A DNA stretch of 64,000 nt, taken from assembly GCA_013360875.1 (NCBI GenBank), contig JABWAU010000002.1, forward strand, positions 33,759-97,758, read 5' to 3'. The position numbers and the translations under genes were made by a program. This document shows positions 52,973 to 61,944 of the stretch, piece by piece (positions within the stretch are counted from its first letter, which is position 1; the number at the start of each line of letters is the position of its first letter). The stretch is from Anaerolineales bacterium. Lineage in GTDB: Bacteria > Chloroflexota > Anaerolineae > Anaerolineales > Villigracilaceae. The notes below the pieces were generated by a model. It ran no database searches and was not told where the DNA came from. It saw only the letters and a list, made by a program, of their open reading frames with translations.

Positions 52973-53254
52973 ATGCGCAAATACGAGTTGATCTGCATCT
53001 TCCAGCCCGAACTGGACGAGAACGCTTTTAAGGGCGCTCTGGAACGCGTCCAGGGCTGGGTTGGCGAGGCAGGCGGGAGCGTGGACAAGACCGAGGTCTG
53101 GGGTCGTCGCAAACTGGCGTACCCGATCCGCAAACAGGCTGAAGGTCAGTATGTGTTGATGAATGTCACGCTCGAGCCAAAGTCCACAGGCGAATTGGAG
53201 CGGAACATCCGCTTCCTTGAGCCGGTGCTCCGTCACATGTTGACGGCTGTTTAA
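52973..53254 (+). CDS. rpsF: 30S ribosomal protein S6
   Basis: A 93-aa S6 protein, MRKYELICIFQPELDENAF, then WGRRKLAYPIRKQAEGQYVL. First gene of the classic rpsF-ssb-rpsR operon. Leader hairpin upstream. Confidence 0.96.
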   Translation: MRKYELICIFQPELDENAFKGALERVQGWVGEAGGSVDKTEVWGRRKLAYPIRKQAEGQYVLMNVTLEPKSTGELERNIRFLEPVLRHMLTAV

Positions 53255-53308
53255 TCATTTTTCGCCGCATCGCACGGTGAACGGCCTGGTTATTAAGGAG
53301 TTTTAAAA

Positions 53309-53725
53309 ATGAGCCGCGGATTGAATAAAGTCCAGATCATTGGACATCTTGGAAAAGACCCCGAAATGCGCTACACCCCTTCGGGCAAACCCGTGACCAC
53401 GTTCACAGTGGCGGTCAGCCGCACGTGGAACTCGGCGGACGGCGAACGCCACAATGAAACGGAATGGTTCAACGTGGTTGCCTGGGGCAACCTGGCAGAA
53501 ATTTGCAAGCAATACCTCACCAAGGGACAGCAGGTCTACATCGAGGGACGATTGCAAACCCGTCACTGGGACGATAAGGAAGGTGTGCGTCATACGAGCG
53601 TCGAGGTCGTCGCCAACGAAATGATGATGCTCGGGGAACGACGCGACCATAACAATCATCCAGTCCCCGAGGCGGGAACGGTCGAGGGCGCGGTGGAAAC
53701 GGGCGAGGACGAATTTCCCTTTTAG
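53309..53725 (+). CDS. ssb: Single-stranded DNA-binding protein
   Basis: A 138-aa SSB with an OB fold (NKVQIIGHLGKDPEMRYTPSG, FNVVAWGNLAEICKQYLTKG) and the acidic tip DEFPF. RBS AAGGAG. Between rpsF and rpsR as usual. Confidence 0.96.
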   Translation: MSRGLNKVQIIGHLGKDPEMRYTPSGKPVTTFTVAVSRTWNSADGERHNETEWFNVVAWGNLAEICKQYLTKGQQVYIEGRLQTRHWDDKEGVRHTSVEVVANEMMMLGERRDHNNHPVPEAGTVEGAVETGEDEFPF

Positions 53726-53746
53726 TTATCAACTGGAGTTAAAGAA

Positions 53747-54031
53747 ATGGCTGTAGATAGAAGACCAACCGACACGCAACAGGGACAGGGCGGGACGCGC
53801 TACTTTGCGAAACCCAAGTTCTGTCAGTTCTGCGCAGATAAGACCCTGACGATTGACTATAAAAAAGTTGATCTGCTCAAAAAATACGTCACGGAGGAAG
53901 GCACGATCCGCCCGCGCCGGCAGACCGGCGCCTGCGCCAGGCACCAGCGCGCGGTGGCGAAGGCGGTCAAGCAAGCCCGCCAGATCGCCCTGCTTCCCTT
54001 CACCGGAAAACATGTCGAGGACATGCGTTGA
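53747..54031 (+). CDS. rpsR: 30S ribosomal protein S18
   Basis: A 94-aa S18 with a zinc-type N-terminus (FCQFCAD ... ACARHQR) and [21 protein letters not shown]. Third gene of the operon; GGAG upstream. Confidence 0.96.
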   Translation: MAVDRRPTDTQQGQGGTRYFAKPKFCQFCADKTLTIDYKKVDLLKKYVTEEGTIRPRRQTGACARHQRAVAKAVKQARQIALLPFTGKHVEDMR

Positions 54032-54101
54032 GCCTCGAGAATGAAGCGCGCGCGGGGCATGGCGCGTCCATGCCCCGCCTTCGCGTTTGGGAGTAACCCG
54101 C

Positions 54102-55400
54102 ATGGCAAGTCGAAAAGAAAAACCAAGAATACTGACCAAAAAACACGTCGCGCGCCTGGAGCGCGAGCGCAGGCAGGTGGCGCTCGTCCGCACGGTGGCG
54201 CTCGCCATGATCGGCGTGGTCGCGCTCCTGCTCGGGTACGGCTACCTCGACATTACCTACCTGCAATTGCAAAAACCGGTGGCGGAGGTCAACGGCGAGA
54301 AGATCTCCGTCCGGGAATTTCAGGAACGCGTCCAACTGCAACGAGTGAACCTGGTCAACGTCTACCAGCAATACCAGTTCTTCCAGCAGCAATTCGGGAT
54401 GGACGTATCACAGCAGATCCAGGAGATCGAGTTCTATCTCCAAAACTCGGAATCGCTTGGACAGCAGGTCGTTGACCAGTTGATAGAAGAGGCGTTGATC
54501 CGCCAGGAAGCGGAAAAGCGCGGCATCACCGTGAGCCAAGCGGAATTGGAACAGGCGATCCAGGAGGCGTATCGCTACTTCCCCAACGGGACTGCGACGC
54601 CCACGATCACGCCAACTGCCTTCGAATATCCGACTCTGACTTCGGAACAGTTGACCCTGTATCCCTCCACCGCGACGCCCACCCGCGCGCCCACCTTCAC
54701 CCCCGAGCCCACGTCCACGCCGGACCCATCCGTGACGCCGATCGCCACCTTCACCGCCGCGCCCCCCACTCCGACCTTTGTGCCGGAAGCCGCCACCGCC
54801 ACGTCAACCCCTTACACGCTCGAAGGCTTCCAGGAGCAATACCAGACCTCACTGACCGAATTCAAAGCCTATGGCATCAGCGAGGAAGTCCTGCGATCCG
54901 TCTACCGGAATAACCTCCTGCGTTCCAAATTACAGGAGGCGATCGCCGCCGACCAGCCGACCTCCGAGGAACAGGTTTGGGCGCGTCACATTCTCGTTGA
55001 CACCGAAGCCGAGGCGAAGACCGTCTACGAACTTCTCAAGAAAGGCTCCGACTTTGCCTCACTGGCAGTGGAACGTTCCAAAGATACCGGCTCCGCCTCC
55101 CAGGGCGGCGACCTCGGCTGGTTTGGCAAGGGCGTCATGGTGGCGGAGTTCGAGCAGGTTGCCTTCACCCTACCCATTGGCGAGATCAGCGAACCTGTGA
55201 AAAGCCAATTCGGCTATCACATTATTCAGGTATTGGGCAGGCAGGAACTTCCGCTTTCCGCGAGCCAGTTGCAGCAAAACCGCGACAACGCCTTCACCGA
55301 CTGGCTGAAAACGGCAAAGGAACAGGCGACCATCGTCACTCACGACATCTGGCGCAACCAGATTCCGCCCATGCCCGATTTTTCTTCGTTGTCGCAATAA
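54102..55400 (+). CDS. SurA/PrsA-like peptidyl-prolyl isomerase
   Basis: A 432-aa membrane-anchored foldase: TM near residues 26-48, a SurA-type N-terminal helical region (VDQLIEEALIRQEAEKRGITV), a Thr/Pro-rich linker (about 165-245), and a parvulin domain (WARHILVDTEAEAKTVYELL, GDLGWFGKG, FGYHIIQVL). GGGAG before the ATG. It likely helps fold exported proteins. Continues the ribosomal protein operon. Confidence 0.87.
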   Translation: MASRKEKPRILTKKHVARLERERRQVALVRTVALAMIGVVALLLGYGYLDITYLQLQKPVAEVNGEKISVREFQERVQLQRVNLVNVYQQYQFFQQQFGMDVSQQIQEIEFYLQNSESLGQQVVDQLIEEALIRQEAEKRGITVSQAELEQAIQEAYRYFPNGTATPTITPTAFEYPTLTSEQLTLYPSTATPTRAPTFTPEPTSTPDPSVTPIATFTAAPPTPTFVPEAATATSTPYTLEGFQEQYQTSLTEFKAYGISEEVLRSVYRNNLLRSKLQEAIAADQPTSEEQVWARHILVDTEAEAKTVYELLKKGSDFASLAVERSKDTGSASQGGDLGWFGKGVMVAEFEQVAFTLPIGEISEPVKSQFGYHIIQVLGRQELPLSASQLQQNRDNAFTDWLKTAKEQATIVTHDIWRNQIPPMPDFSSLSQ

Positions 55401-55425
55401 CGCAACACTGAATTCATTCCGCAAA

Positions 55426-55460
55426 AAATCGCCCGCGCTCCAACCGAGCCCGGGCGATTT
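55426..55460. terminator. Bidirectional terminator
   Basis: AAATCGCCCGCGCTC, 5-base loop, GAGCCCGGGCGATTT; between the convergent foldase and smc genes. Confidence 0.82.
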
Positions 55461-55556
55461 ACATTCCATCCACTTCCACCCTTCAACCGCGCTCACATCG
55501 TCCCGATGCTCTTTCGAGAGGGCATGTTTTCCACTCCCCGCTTCCCACCCCTCCCC

Positions 55557-58500
55557 TTAACTCCTCTTCAACATCTCATCCGTCACCTGATCCAGCCTCA
55601 AACTGATCACCTGACTCGCCGAGTCGCGTCCCATCGTCACGCCGTAGATCACGTCCGCCGCCTGCACCGTGTTGCGGTTGTGCGTAATGATGATGAACTG
55701 CGTATCCCGGCTCAATTCCACGAGCAGATCGCGGAAACGTCCCACATTCGCCTCGTCCAGCATCGCGTCCACTTCGTCCATCACGCAGACCGGTGTGGGC
55801 GAGACCTTGAGCAACGCGAACACGAGCGCCACCGCGGTCAGGCTGCGCTCGCCGCCGGAGAGCAGCGCCAATCCCTGCTCACGCCGGCCGGGCAAACGCG
55901 CCTCGATCTCGATGCCCGTCTCCACAAGGTTATCGGGGTCGGTCAACGCCAGCCGCGCCGACCCGCCCCCGAACAGACGCGTGAACATGGCGCGGAATTC
56001 CTTGTCCACCGCGTCGAACGTCTTCGAAAATTCACGCTTCGTCAACTCGTCCAGTTCCGCGATCACCTGGCGCAAATCCTCCTCGGCTTTTCGCAGATCC
56101 TCCACCTGTGTTCGCATGAATGAATAGCGTTCCGACTCGCGGTCGTATTCCTGCTTCGCCTCCGGGTTGATCGGACCCATCCGCCGCACCTGCGTCCGCT
56201 GGCGGATCAATTGCGACTCAAGGTCGGGCGAGACTTCCGTCACCACCGGCAGTTCCTCCACCATCCCCTCGAACGGCAACGGCACGGGACCCGAAACGTC
56301 GTCCGCGTACTCGAACATCACCAACCCGAAATCGTCCATGATCTTCTGGCGCAGGTTATCCAACGCCTCCTGCTTTCGCAATTGCTCCAAGCCCACCTGT
56401 CCGTACAGACGCTCGGCTGTGGCAAGCGCGCGCTGGGCGTTCGCCTCCACATCCTGCAAACGCGCCTCTTCCGCCTCCGCGCTTTCCAACCCCTTTTCAG
56501 CGGGGTTCATCTCCACACTCAGAGATTCGATCTGTTCGCGCAGAGCATTTTCGCGCTCGTGAAGTTCGAGCTTGCTCAAGTCCAACTCACGCAACAACGT
56601 CCCGGTTTCATTCAAACGCGAGGCAAATTCCAAATATCTCGCGTCGAATCGTTCCACATCCTTTCCTCTTTCCTCTTTCCTCGCCTCCGCATCCGCCAGC
56701 GCGCGTTCAGCCACCGCCGCCCTCGTGACCCAATACGAAACCCGTCCCTGCGCTTCCTCCAGGTCCATTTCGGTCAACTGCGCCGATGCCGCCCGCAACT
56801 CCTCATGCGCCTTTTCGGATTCGGACTCGATCACCGATTGCGACTCGAGCAAACTTCTTTGGATGGACTCCGCCTCATCCGCCTCCGCCTTCAACTGGAT
56901 TTGCTGACTCTTCTGCCATTCCAACTCCCGGCGCTTCGCCTCGAACGCCAATCCAGCCTGCTTCTCGGAATCCCCAGCCTCCTCCAACCTGACGCGTATC
57001 CCGCGCGCCTCCTCGGACGCCTCAGCCAGTTCGCGCTGCGCCGCATTGATCCTCGCGGAGAGCGCCTCGATCTCATGATTCAAAGATTCGATCTGCGCAC
57101 CCAACGCGATCAGGGATTCGGACAACTCCCTTTTCTGGCGCGGACGACTCAAGGCAGACGCATTCGCGGAGGCGAATTTCCCAGCCACGATCAAGCCGTC
57201 GCCGCGGAAGACCTCCCCGCGCAAGGTGACGACGCGCGCGTGAGTCGGCAGATCCCGGATCAAACGCCGCGCGGCTGCGCGATCCCGCACAACCAGCGTA
57301 TGACCGAGCATGAGATTCACCGCCGGGCGCAATTCCTCCGGCGCGTTGACAAGTTCGGATGCGACGCCGATCGCCTCCTGCCAGACTTTTGAGGTCTTTA
57401 AGACCTCGGAAGTCTGGTTGATCGGCAACAGCGCCGCGCGTCCCGCCTCATTCGATTCCAACAACTGCAAAGCCTCTTCGATCTCGTTTGCATCGAGCAA
57501 AACCGCATCGAGCGCATCGCCCAACGCGGCGGCGACGGCGGTCTCCAACTCTGCAGGAACATCGAGCGCCGCGCTCAAAGCGCCGCGCGCGCCCCTGAAC
57601 CTCATCTGTTGCGCGGCTTCGAGCAGGAACCGCGCCCCCTCCGCATACCCCGCCAGCGATTGCTCCGCCTGCTCGATGACTTCGAGTTGCGTCTTGAAGC
57701 GCGTGTGCGCGGAAAGCAGGTTGGCGCGTTCCTCGTTCCTTGCGCGCCGTTCCTCCTCGAGCCTCTCCGCCTTCGACTTTCCGCTTTCCTCTTTTTCCTG
57801 CGCCTGCCTTAGTTGGTTTTCGATCTCTTCACGCTTCGCCCGCGCATCGGCATATTTATCGCCTGCCTCACGCGCCAGGCGTTCAGCCGCCTCGATGGTT
57901 CTATTCACGGTTTCCATCCGCGAACGCAACGACTCGCTGCGCGACTTCAATTCATCCACCCGCGCCTGTGATTCGGCGCGCTGCGTGTTCCATTTTTCGA
58001 TCTGTTCACGGGCAGATCGCAATCTCTCTTCCAGCGAAGCGCGTTCCGCCTGGCGGTTTTGCAGGGATCGCTGCGCCTCTTCGAGTTGCCGTTGCGCCTC
58101 CTCGTATTCCGCCTGCAACCGGCCGGCCTCCTCTTCCGCTTCCGCGAGGCGTTCACGTGCCACTCGTTCCTCGTCCGAGGCGCGTTCCCGGTCTGCCAGG
58201 GCGGAGGTCTGTGAAGCGAGCAGGGCGCGGCGTCGTTCCTCTAGCACAGCCAGTTCCCGGCTCACCTCTTCGCGCTGGCTGTGCAATTCCGCAGAGCGGC
58301 GATGCCACGCATTCAACTGCAAACGCAGATCCGAAAGCCTCTCGCGGAACGCATTGTATTCCGCCTGCGCCTTCGCGTGCTCCTCGCGCGCCTCCTGCAA
58401 ACGCGCCTCCTGCGCTTTCACCACCTCACGCGCATTCGTCAATTCCTGCTGCGCCTTGTGCCAGTGATAGCCGTACCATTCGCGCAAAATGACCTTTAAA

Positions 58501-59168
58501 TCAGCCTGCGCGCGGGAATATTCCGAAGCGCGCTTCGCCTGGCGTTCCAAACTCCGCAGGCGCGGTTCGAGTTCGGACATGATATCCAGCACGCGTTCGA
58601 GATTGCGCCGGGTGGATTCGAGCCGTTTCAACGCCTCTTCGCGGCGGGTGCGATACAAGCCCACACCCGCCGCCTCCTCAAACAACTTGCGGCGTTCCTC
58701 CGCTTTGAGCGCGAGCGACGCGTCCACGAGACCCTGCCCCATGATGGTATAGGTGCGATCCGCCAAACCCGACGCCGAGAGCAGTTCGTTCAAATCCCTC
58801 AAACGGACAGGCTGGTCGTTCAGCAAATACTCGTTGTGACCGTCACGGTAGGCGCGGCGCGTCATGGCGACTTCGGTGAAGTCCACCGGGAGCCAGCCGT
58901 TCGTGTTATCGAACAGGATGTGAGCCGAAGCCATGCTGGCGCGGGCGCGATGTTCAGAGCCGTTGAAGATCATGTCTTCCGTTTTCTTGCCGCGTAAAAG
59001 CGAATAGGATTGTTCACCCAACACCCAGCGTAACGCGTCGGCGATGTTCGATTTCCCCGAACCGTTCGGTCCGACGATGGCGGTGATGCCGCCCGCGAAC
59101 TCGAAGACTGTCTTCGAGGCGAACGTTTTATAACCCTGCAATTCCAATGATTTGAGACGAAGAGGCAT
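55557..59168 (-). CDS. smc: Chromosome segregation protein SMC
   Basis: A 1203-aa SMC ATPase: Walker A GPNGSGKS (33-40), long coiled coils, hinge near 520-690, C-terminal signature LSGGERSLTAVAL and Walker B CVMDEVDAMLDE. Full family length. A 37-bp palindrome in the hinge-coding part (57381-57417) encodes SEVLKTSKVW in frame. rnc lies upstream on the same strand. Confidence 0.96.
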   Translation of the reverse strand: MPLRLKSLELQGYKTFASKTVFEFAGGITAIVGPNGSGKSNIADALRWVLGEQSYSLLRGKKTEDMIFNGSEHRARASMASAHILFDNTNGWLPVDFTEVAMTRRAYRDGHNEYLLNDQPVRLRDLNELLSASGLADRTYTIMGQGLVDASLALKAEERRKLFEEAAGVGLYRTRREEALKRLESTRRNLERVLDIMSELEPRLRSLERQAKRASEYSRAQADLKVILREWYGYHWHKAQQELTNAREVVKAQEARLQEAREEHAKAQAEYNAFRERLSDLRLQLNAWHRRSAELHSQREEVSRELAVLEERRRALLASQTSALADRERASDEERVARERLAEAEEEAGRLQAEYEEAQRQLEEAQRSLQNRQAERASLEERLRSAREQIEKWNTQRAESQARVDELKSRSESLRSRMETVNRTIEAAERLAREAGDKYADARAKREEIENQLRQAQEKEESGKSKAERLEEERRARNEERANLLSAHTRFKTQLEVIEQAEQSLAGYAEGARFLLEAAQQMRFRGARGALSAALDVPAELETAVAAALGDALDAVLLDANEIEEALQLLESNEAGRAALLPINQTSEVLKTSKVWQEAIGVASELVNAPEELRPAVNLMLGHTLVVRDRAAARRLIRDLPTHARVVTLRGEVFRGDGLIVAGKFASANASALSRPRQKRELSESLIALGAQIESLNHEIEALSARINAAQRELAEASEEARGIRVRLEEAGDSEKQAGLAFEAKRRELEWQKSQQIQLKAEADEAESIQRSLLESQSVIESESEKAHEELRAASAQLTEMDLEEAQGRVSYWVTRAAVAERALADAEARKEERGKDVERFDARYLEFASRLNETGTLLRELDLSKLELHERENALREQIESLSVEMNPAEKGLESAEAEEARLQDVEANAQRALATAERLYGQVGLEQLRKQEALDNLRQKIMDDFGLVMFEYADDVSGPVPLPFEGMVEELPVVTEVSPDLESQLIRQRTQVRRMGPINPEAKQEYDRESERYSFMRTQVEDLRKAEEDLRQVIAELDELTKREFSKTFDAVDKEFRAMFTRLFGGGSARLALTDPDNLVETGIEIEARLPGRREQGLALLSGGERSLTAVALVFALLKVSPTPVCVMDEVDAMLDEANVGRFRDLLVELSRDTQFIIITHNRNTVQAADVIYGVTMGRDSASQVISLRLDQVTDEMLKRS
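57381..57417. repeat. In-frame palindrome inside smc
   Basis: CCAGACTT-TT-GAGGTCTT-T-AAGACCTC-GG-AAGTCTGG: two 8-bp arm pairs, symmetric mismatches between them. Encodes about 12 residues in a normally variable hinge loop. Confidence 0.85.
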
Positions 59169-59223
59169 GACGATTGATGATTTGCGATTTGCGATTGACG
59201 ATTTGCGATCCGCGATTTGCGAC
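59169..59223. repeat. Gene-edge minisatellite GATTTGCGAT
   Basis: Degenerate 8-10-bp units (GATTTGCGATTTGCGATTGAC and so on) abutting the smc start codon. Confidence 0.82.
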
Positions 59224-59279
59224 GCTTCGACAGGTTTGGATTACCCATAAGGGTGCTTCGTGTCTACCTGTTTCCCTGT

Positions 59280-59996
59280 CTACTTATAAGTTATCCCAAG
59301 CGCTTCGAGCGCGGTCTGCGCGGCGATGCGCGCGGCAAGTCCCTTGCTCGAGCCTTGTCCCCTGCCATAGGTCACTCCCTGAATGCGGACCTCCACCTCG
59401 AATTCCTTGGCGTGGTCGGGTCCCCGCGAAGAGACGGTGACATATTGCGGCGTTCCCAATTTCTCCGCCTGCGCCCACTCCTGCAAACGGCTTTTCGGAT
59501 CATGGATCTGGTCCAGGATGAAATCCTGCGCCTCGTTCAACAATGGATTGACGAACGCTTCGACCGCCTCCAAGCCTGCCTCCAAAAACAACGCGCCGAT
59601 CAACGCCTCGAACGCGGATCCGAGCAATGTGTCCCGGTCGTTTCCTCCGGCGCTTGCCTCGCCGCGTCCGAGGCGCAGGGCGCGTCCCAGTTCGATGCGG
59701 CGCGAAAAATTCGCCAGTTGTTCGTTGCGGACAACCGCCGAGCGTATCTTCGTCAGGTCGCCTTCGGGCAGTTCGGGGAATCGGTTGTACGCCCACGCGC
59801 CCACAATGAAATCCAGCACGGCGTCGCCGAGGAATTCGAGCCGCTCGTTATCCTCCAGCGAATCGGGATTCTCGTTCAGGTAGGAACGATGCGTGAGGGC
59901 GCGCGTCAGCAGGGATAAATTCGAAAAGGGCAGATTCAGCCGTCGGTTTAGGTCCGAAGCGGATTCGATCTCCTGTGGTTCCATTTCCTGTGTCAT
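59280..59996 (-). CDS. rnc: Ribonuclease III
   Basis: A 238-aa dsRNA endonuclease: catalytic signature ERLEFLGDAVLD, second acidic site AFEALIGALFLEAG, C-terminal dsRBD (SRLQEWAQAEKLGTPQY, GSSKGLAARIAAQTALEAL). AGGAA upstream of the ATG. Adjacent to smc as in many bacteria. Confidence 0.95.
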   Translation of the reverse strand: MTQEMEPQEIESASDLNRRLNLPFSNLSLLTRALTHRSYLNENPDSLEDNERLEFLGDAVLDFIVGAWAYNRFPELPEGDLTKIRSAVVRNEQLANFSRRIELGRALRLGRGEASAGGNDRDTLLGSAFEALIGALFLEAGLEAVEAFVNPLLNEAQDFILDQIHDPKSRLQEWAQAEKLGTPQYVTVSSRGPDHAKEFEVEVRIQGVTYGRGQGSSKGLAARIAAQTALEALGITYK

Positions 59997-60074
59997 ATCC
60001 GGTTCCTAAGCGGGCAGAATTGTATCACGACTGAAGTTTTAAGTTACAATCAGCCGAATTTCATCGGAGGAACC

Positions 60075-61007
60075 ATGAGCGAGGTAAGCAGCGAAACGCG
60101 TTTCCTGCACGCGATCGAAATGGGGCTTGGGGCGTGGCAATGGGGGGACCGGCTGGTTTGGCAGTTCGGGCAGGGGTACAGCGAGGACGAAGTACACGAC
60201 GCATTCGAACTATCCGTGGGGGAAGGTATTCGATTCGTTGACACGGCGGAGATCTACGGAAACGGACTTTCCGAAAGATTGCTCGGCAAATTCATCAAGG
60301 AAACGGAACAACCCGTCCTGATCGCGACGAAATATTTTCCCTTTCCGTGGAGGTTTTTTCGCTCGTCCATTCCGCTCGCGTTGAAAAACAGTCTTGAGCG
60401 GCTCGGCGTCGAAAGTGTGGACTTGTACCAGATTCACTGGCCCACCCCCCTGATGAGCGTGGATCGCATGATGGACGGCATGGTGGAATGTGTGAGGGGC
60501 GGTTTGACGCGCACGGTGGGCGTATCGAACTTCAACCAGACGCAAATGCTGGGGGCGTATTCCGCACTGGCGCGGCAGAATATCCCGCTGGCTTCGAACC
60601 AGGTGCATTACAGTTTGTTGAATCGCAAAGTGGAAAAGAACGGGTTACTGGCGCGATGCAAAGAATTGGGAGTCCGTCTGATTGCTTATAGCCCGCTAGA
60701 AAAGGGATTGCTTACCGGGAAATACAGCGCAACCAACCGCCCGCCTGGTACGCGCGCGGGAACATACGCCAGCCTCCTTCCCAAAATAGACCCCCTGCTC
60801 AAACTCATGACGACCATCGGTCAGGATCGCGGAGGCAAATCGAACGCGCAGGTCGCCTTGAATTGGACGATCTGCAAGGGCGCGCTTCCGATCCCCGGCG
60901 CAAAGAACCTGAAACAGGCGCAGGAAAACGCCGGCGCGCTCGGCTGGAGGTTGACGGAAGACGAGGTGGCAAAATTGGACGAGATGAGCGACCAGATCTC
61001 GAAATGA
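60075..61007 (+). CDS. Aldo/keto reductase
   Basis: A 310-aa NAD(P)H-dependent AKR with TIM barrel. Catalytic Asp-Tyr-Lys-His set: VDTAEIYGNGLSE, ATKYFPFP and the LYQIHWP His; cofactor region PIPGAKNLKQAQENAGAL. GGAGG upstream. Substrate unknown; stand-alone gene ending in a hairpin. Confidence 0.9.
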   Translation: MSEVSSETRFLHAIEMGLGAWQWGDRLVWQFGQGYSEDEVHDAFELSVGEGIRFVDTAEIYGNGLSERLLGKFIKETEQPVLIATKYFPFPWRFFRSSIPLALKNSLERLGVESVDLYQIHWPTPLMSVDRMMDGMVECVRGGLTRTVGVSNFNQTQMLGAYSALARQNIPLASNQVHYSLLNRKVEKNGLLARCKELGVRLIAYSPLEKGLLTGKYSATNRPPGTRAGTYASLLPKIDPLLKLMTTIGQDRGGKSNAQVALNWTICKGALPIPGAKNLKQAQENAGALGWRLTEDEVAKLDEMSDQISK

Positions 61008-61008
61008 A

Positions 61009-61036
61009 AAGCCGCCCGCGGACTTGCGGGCGGCTT
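61009..61036. terminator. Hairpin between convergent genes
   Basis: AAGCCGCCCGC, 6-base loop, GCGGGCGGCTT; T-richer on the minus side (GGCTTTTC), so it best serves the gene at 61052. Confidence 0.75.
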
Positions 61037-61051
61037 CATCGAGCAGGCAGG

Positions 61052-61432
61052 TTATTCCTTCATCCTCGGTTTGAGGAAGAGCATGAACCCGTAACCGAGG
61101 GCGAACAGCACAAAGACCACAATCGGAATCCAACCGTTCACGCGAATAGTGCCGCCGATCACGCCCATCAAGGTTACAACCAACCCCAGCACAGCCCCTA
61201 CCAGAGAACCCATGCCCAGGTTTCGTTGAACCGCATCATCGGCGTCCTTGGCGAACCACAACACGATACCCAACGATGCCAGCGCCGCGCCGACTACACG
61301 GGTCAGGAACACTTCCGTGACGCGCGCGTCCATATTGAACTGCCCCAGCCCCGTGGTCGGAGCAAACAATAACACCAAGCCCGCTGCAACGGCAATGATC
61401 GCGTTGAGAGCGAACAGCACCTTGTAACTCAT
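61052..61432 (-). CDS. Small four-TM membrane protein
   Basis: A 126-aa protein with four TM helices and short loops (VLFALNAIIAVAAGLVLLF, VVGAALASLGIVLWF). Resembles DUF4345-like proteins; function unknown. AGGAG upstream. Confidence 0.75.
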   Translation of the reverse strand: MSYKVLFALNAIIAVAAGLVLLFAPTTGLGQFNMDARVTEVFLTRVVGAALASLGIVLWFAKDADDAVQRNLGMGSLVGAVLGLVVTLMGVIGGTIRVNGWIPIVVFVLFALGYGFMLFLKPRMKE

Positions 61433-61677
61433 GTTTCTCTCCTTTTGAAATGATTGGGATTGATGGAATTAATATACATCATCTTTCGGGCAATGGGAAG
61501 CGGCACAAACCGTCCGACCTTACATTTGCCTAACATTACAACACCTCACGGGTTTCAGGGTGACGGAAACACGCCTCACCCCCGACCTTTGCCTGCGCCG
61601 CGTTTCAAGAAGCATTTCCCACTCCGACAATTTCCCCCTCCGCCGTCCCGCCAGCCCCGCGCTGGGAAGATAATCTG

Positions 61678-61686
61678 TGCTATAAT
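61678..61686 (+). promoter_or_regulatory. Extended -10 promoter of the aspS leader
   Basis: TGCTATAAT, i.e. a consensus TATAAT (61681-61686) with the upstream TGn extension. The -35 region is poor, as is usual for extended -10 promoters. Predicted start of transcription near 61693. The stretch 61433-61677 has no gene. Confidence 0.65.
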
Positions 61687-61699
61687 GCCGCCATTCATT

Positions 61700-61780
61700 A
61701 TGGAGATCAACACCCGCTTCGCCAATAATAATAACGACGATAATGACGACCTCACGCATCGTCGGGCGAAGCCTTGCTAG
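61700..61780 (+). CDS. aspS leader peptide, Asn/Asp-rich (26 aa)
   Basis: ATG at 61700 to TAG at 61778-61780. Codons 9-17 read NNNNDDNDD (AAT AAT AAT AAC GAC GAT AAT GAC GAC), an extreme run for a random ORF. It is placed in the leader of aspartyl-tRNA synthetase and followed by competing hairpins. It begins about 7 bases after the predicted transcript start, without a ribosome site, so near-leaderless initiation is assumed; an in-frame ATG at 61685 would fall on the -10. Predicted role: ribosome stalling when charged tRNA-Asn or tRNA-Asp is low. Confidence 0.82.
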   Translation: MEINTRFANNNNDDNDDLTHRRAKPC

Positions 61781-61850
61781 TTGATGGAGAACCGAGTCGA
61801 ACCCATCGCCCGACGTGGCGCCCAGCGCCACGAAGGGCGATTTATTTTAT
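61716..61850 (+). promoter_or_regulatory. Transcription attenuator of aspS
   Basis: Segment 1 GCTTCGCC (61716-61723) pairs perfectly with GGCGAAGC (61765-61772). Segment 2 CGTCGGGCGA (61760-61769) pairs over 10 bp with segment 3 TCGCCCGACG (61806-61815). Segment 3 ATCGCCC (61805-61811) plus CGTGGCG (61814-61820) pair with CGCCACG (61826-61832) and GGGCGAT (61835-61841). A TTTATTTTAT run completes the terminator. 2:3 and 3:4 exclude each other. Confidence 0.82.
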
Positions 61851-61859
61851 CCATTCCAT

Positions 61860-61927
61860 GTCATTGCGAGTGGCGCCCGCGCTGAGCGGAACGTAGTGGA
61901 GACGAAACACAGCGCCGCTCGAATGAC
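61860..61927. repeat. GTCATTGCGAG inverted-repeat element
   Basis: GTCATTGCGAGTGGCGC at the left and its near complement GCGCCGCTCGAATGAC at the right, between the aspS terminator and ribosome site. Same family as the in-frame element in the helicase. Confidence 0.75.
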
Positions 61928-61944
61928 AGAAAAAGAGGCGCATC

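Noticed and set aside
61690..61850. T-box riboswitch upstream of aspS
   Set aside because: No T-box sequence (AGGGTGGNACCGCG-like) or stem I motifs; the leader ORF plus competing hairpins explain the region better.
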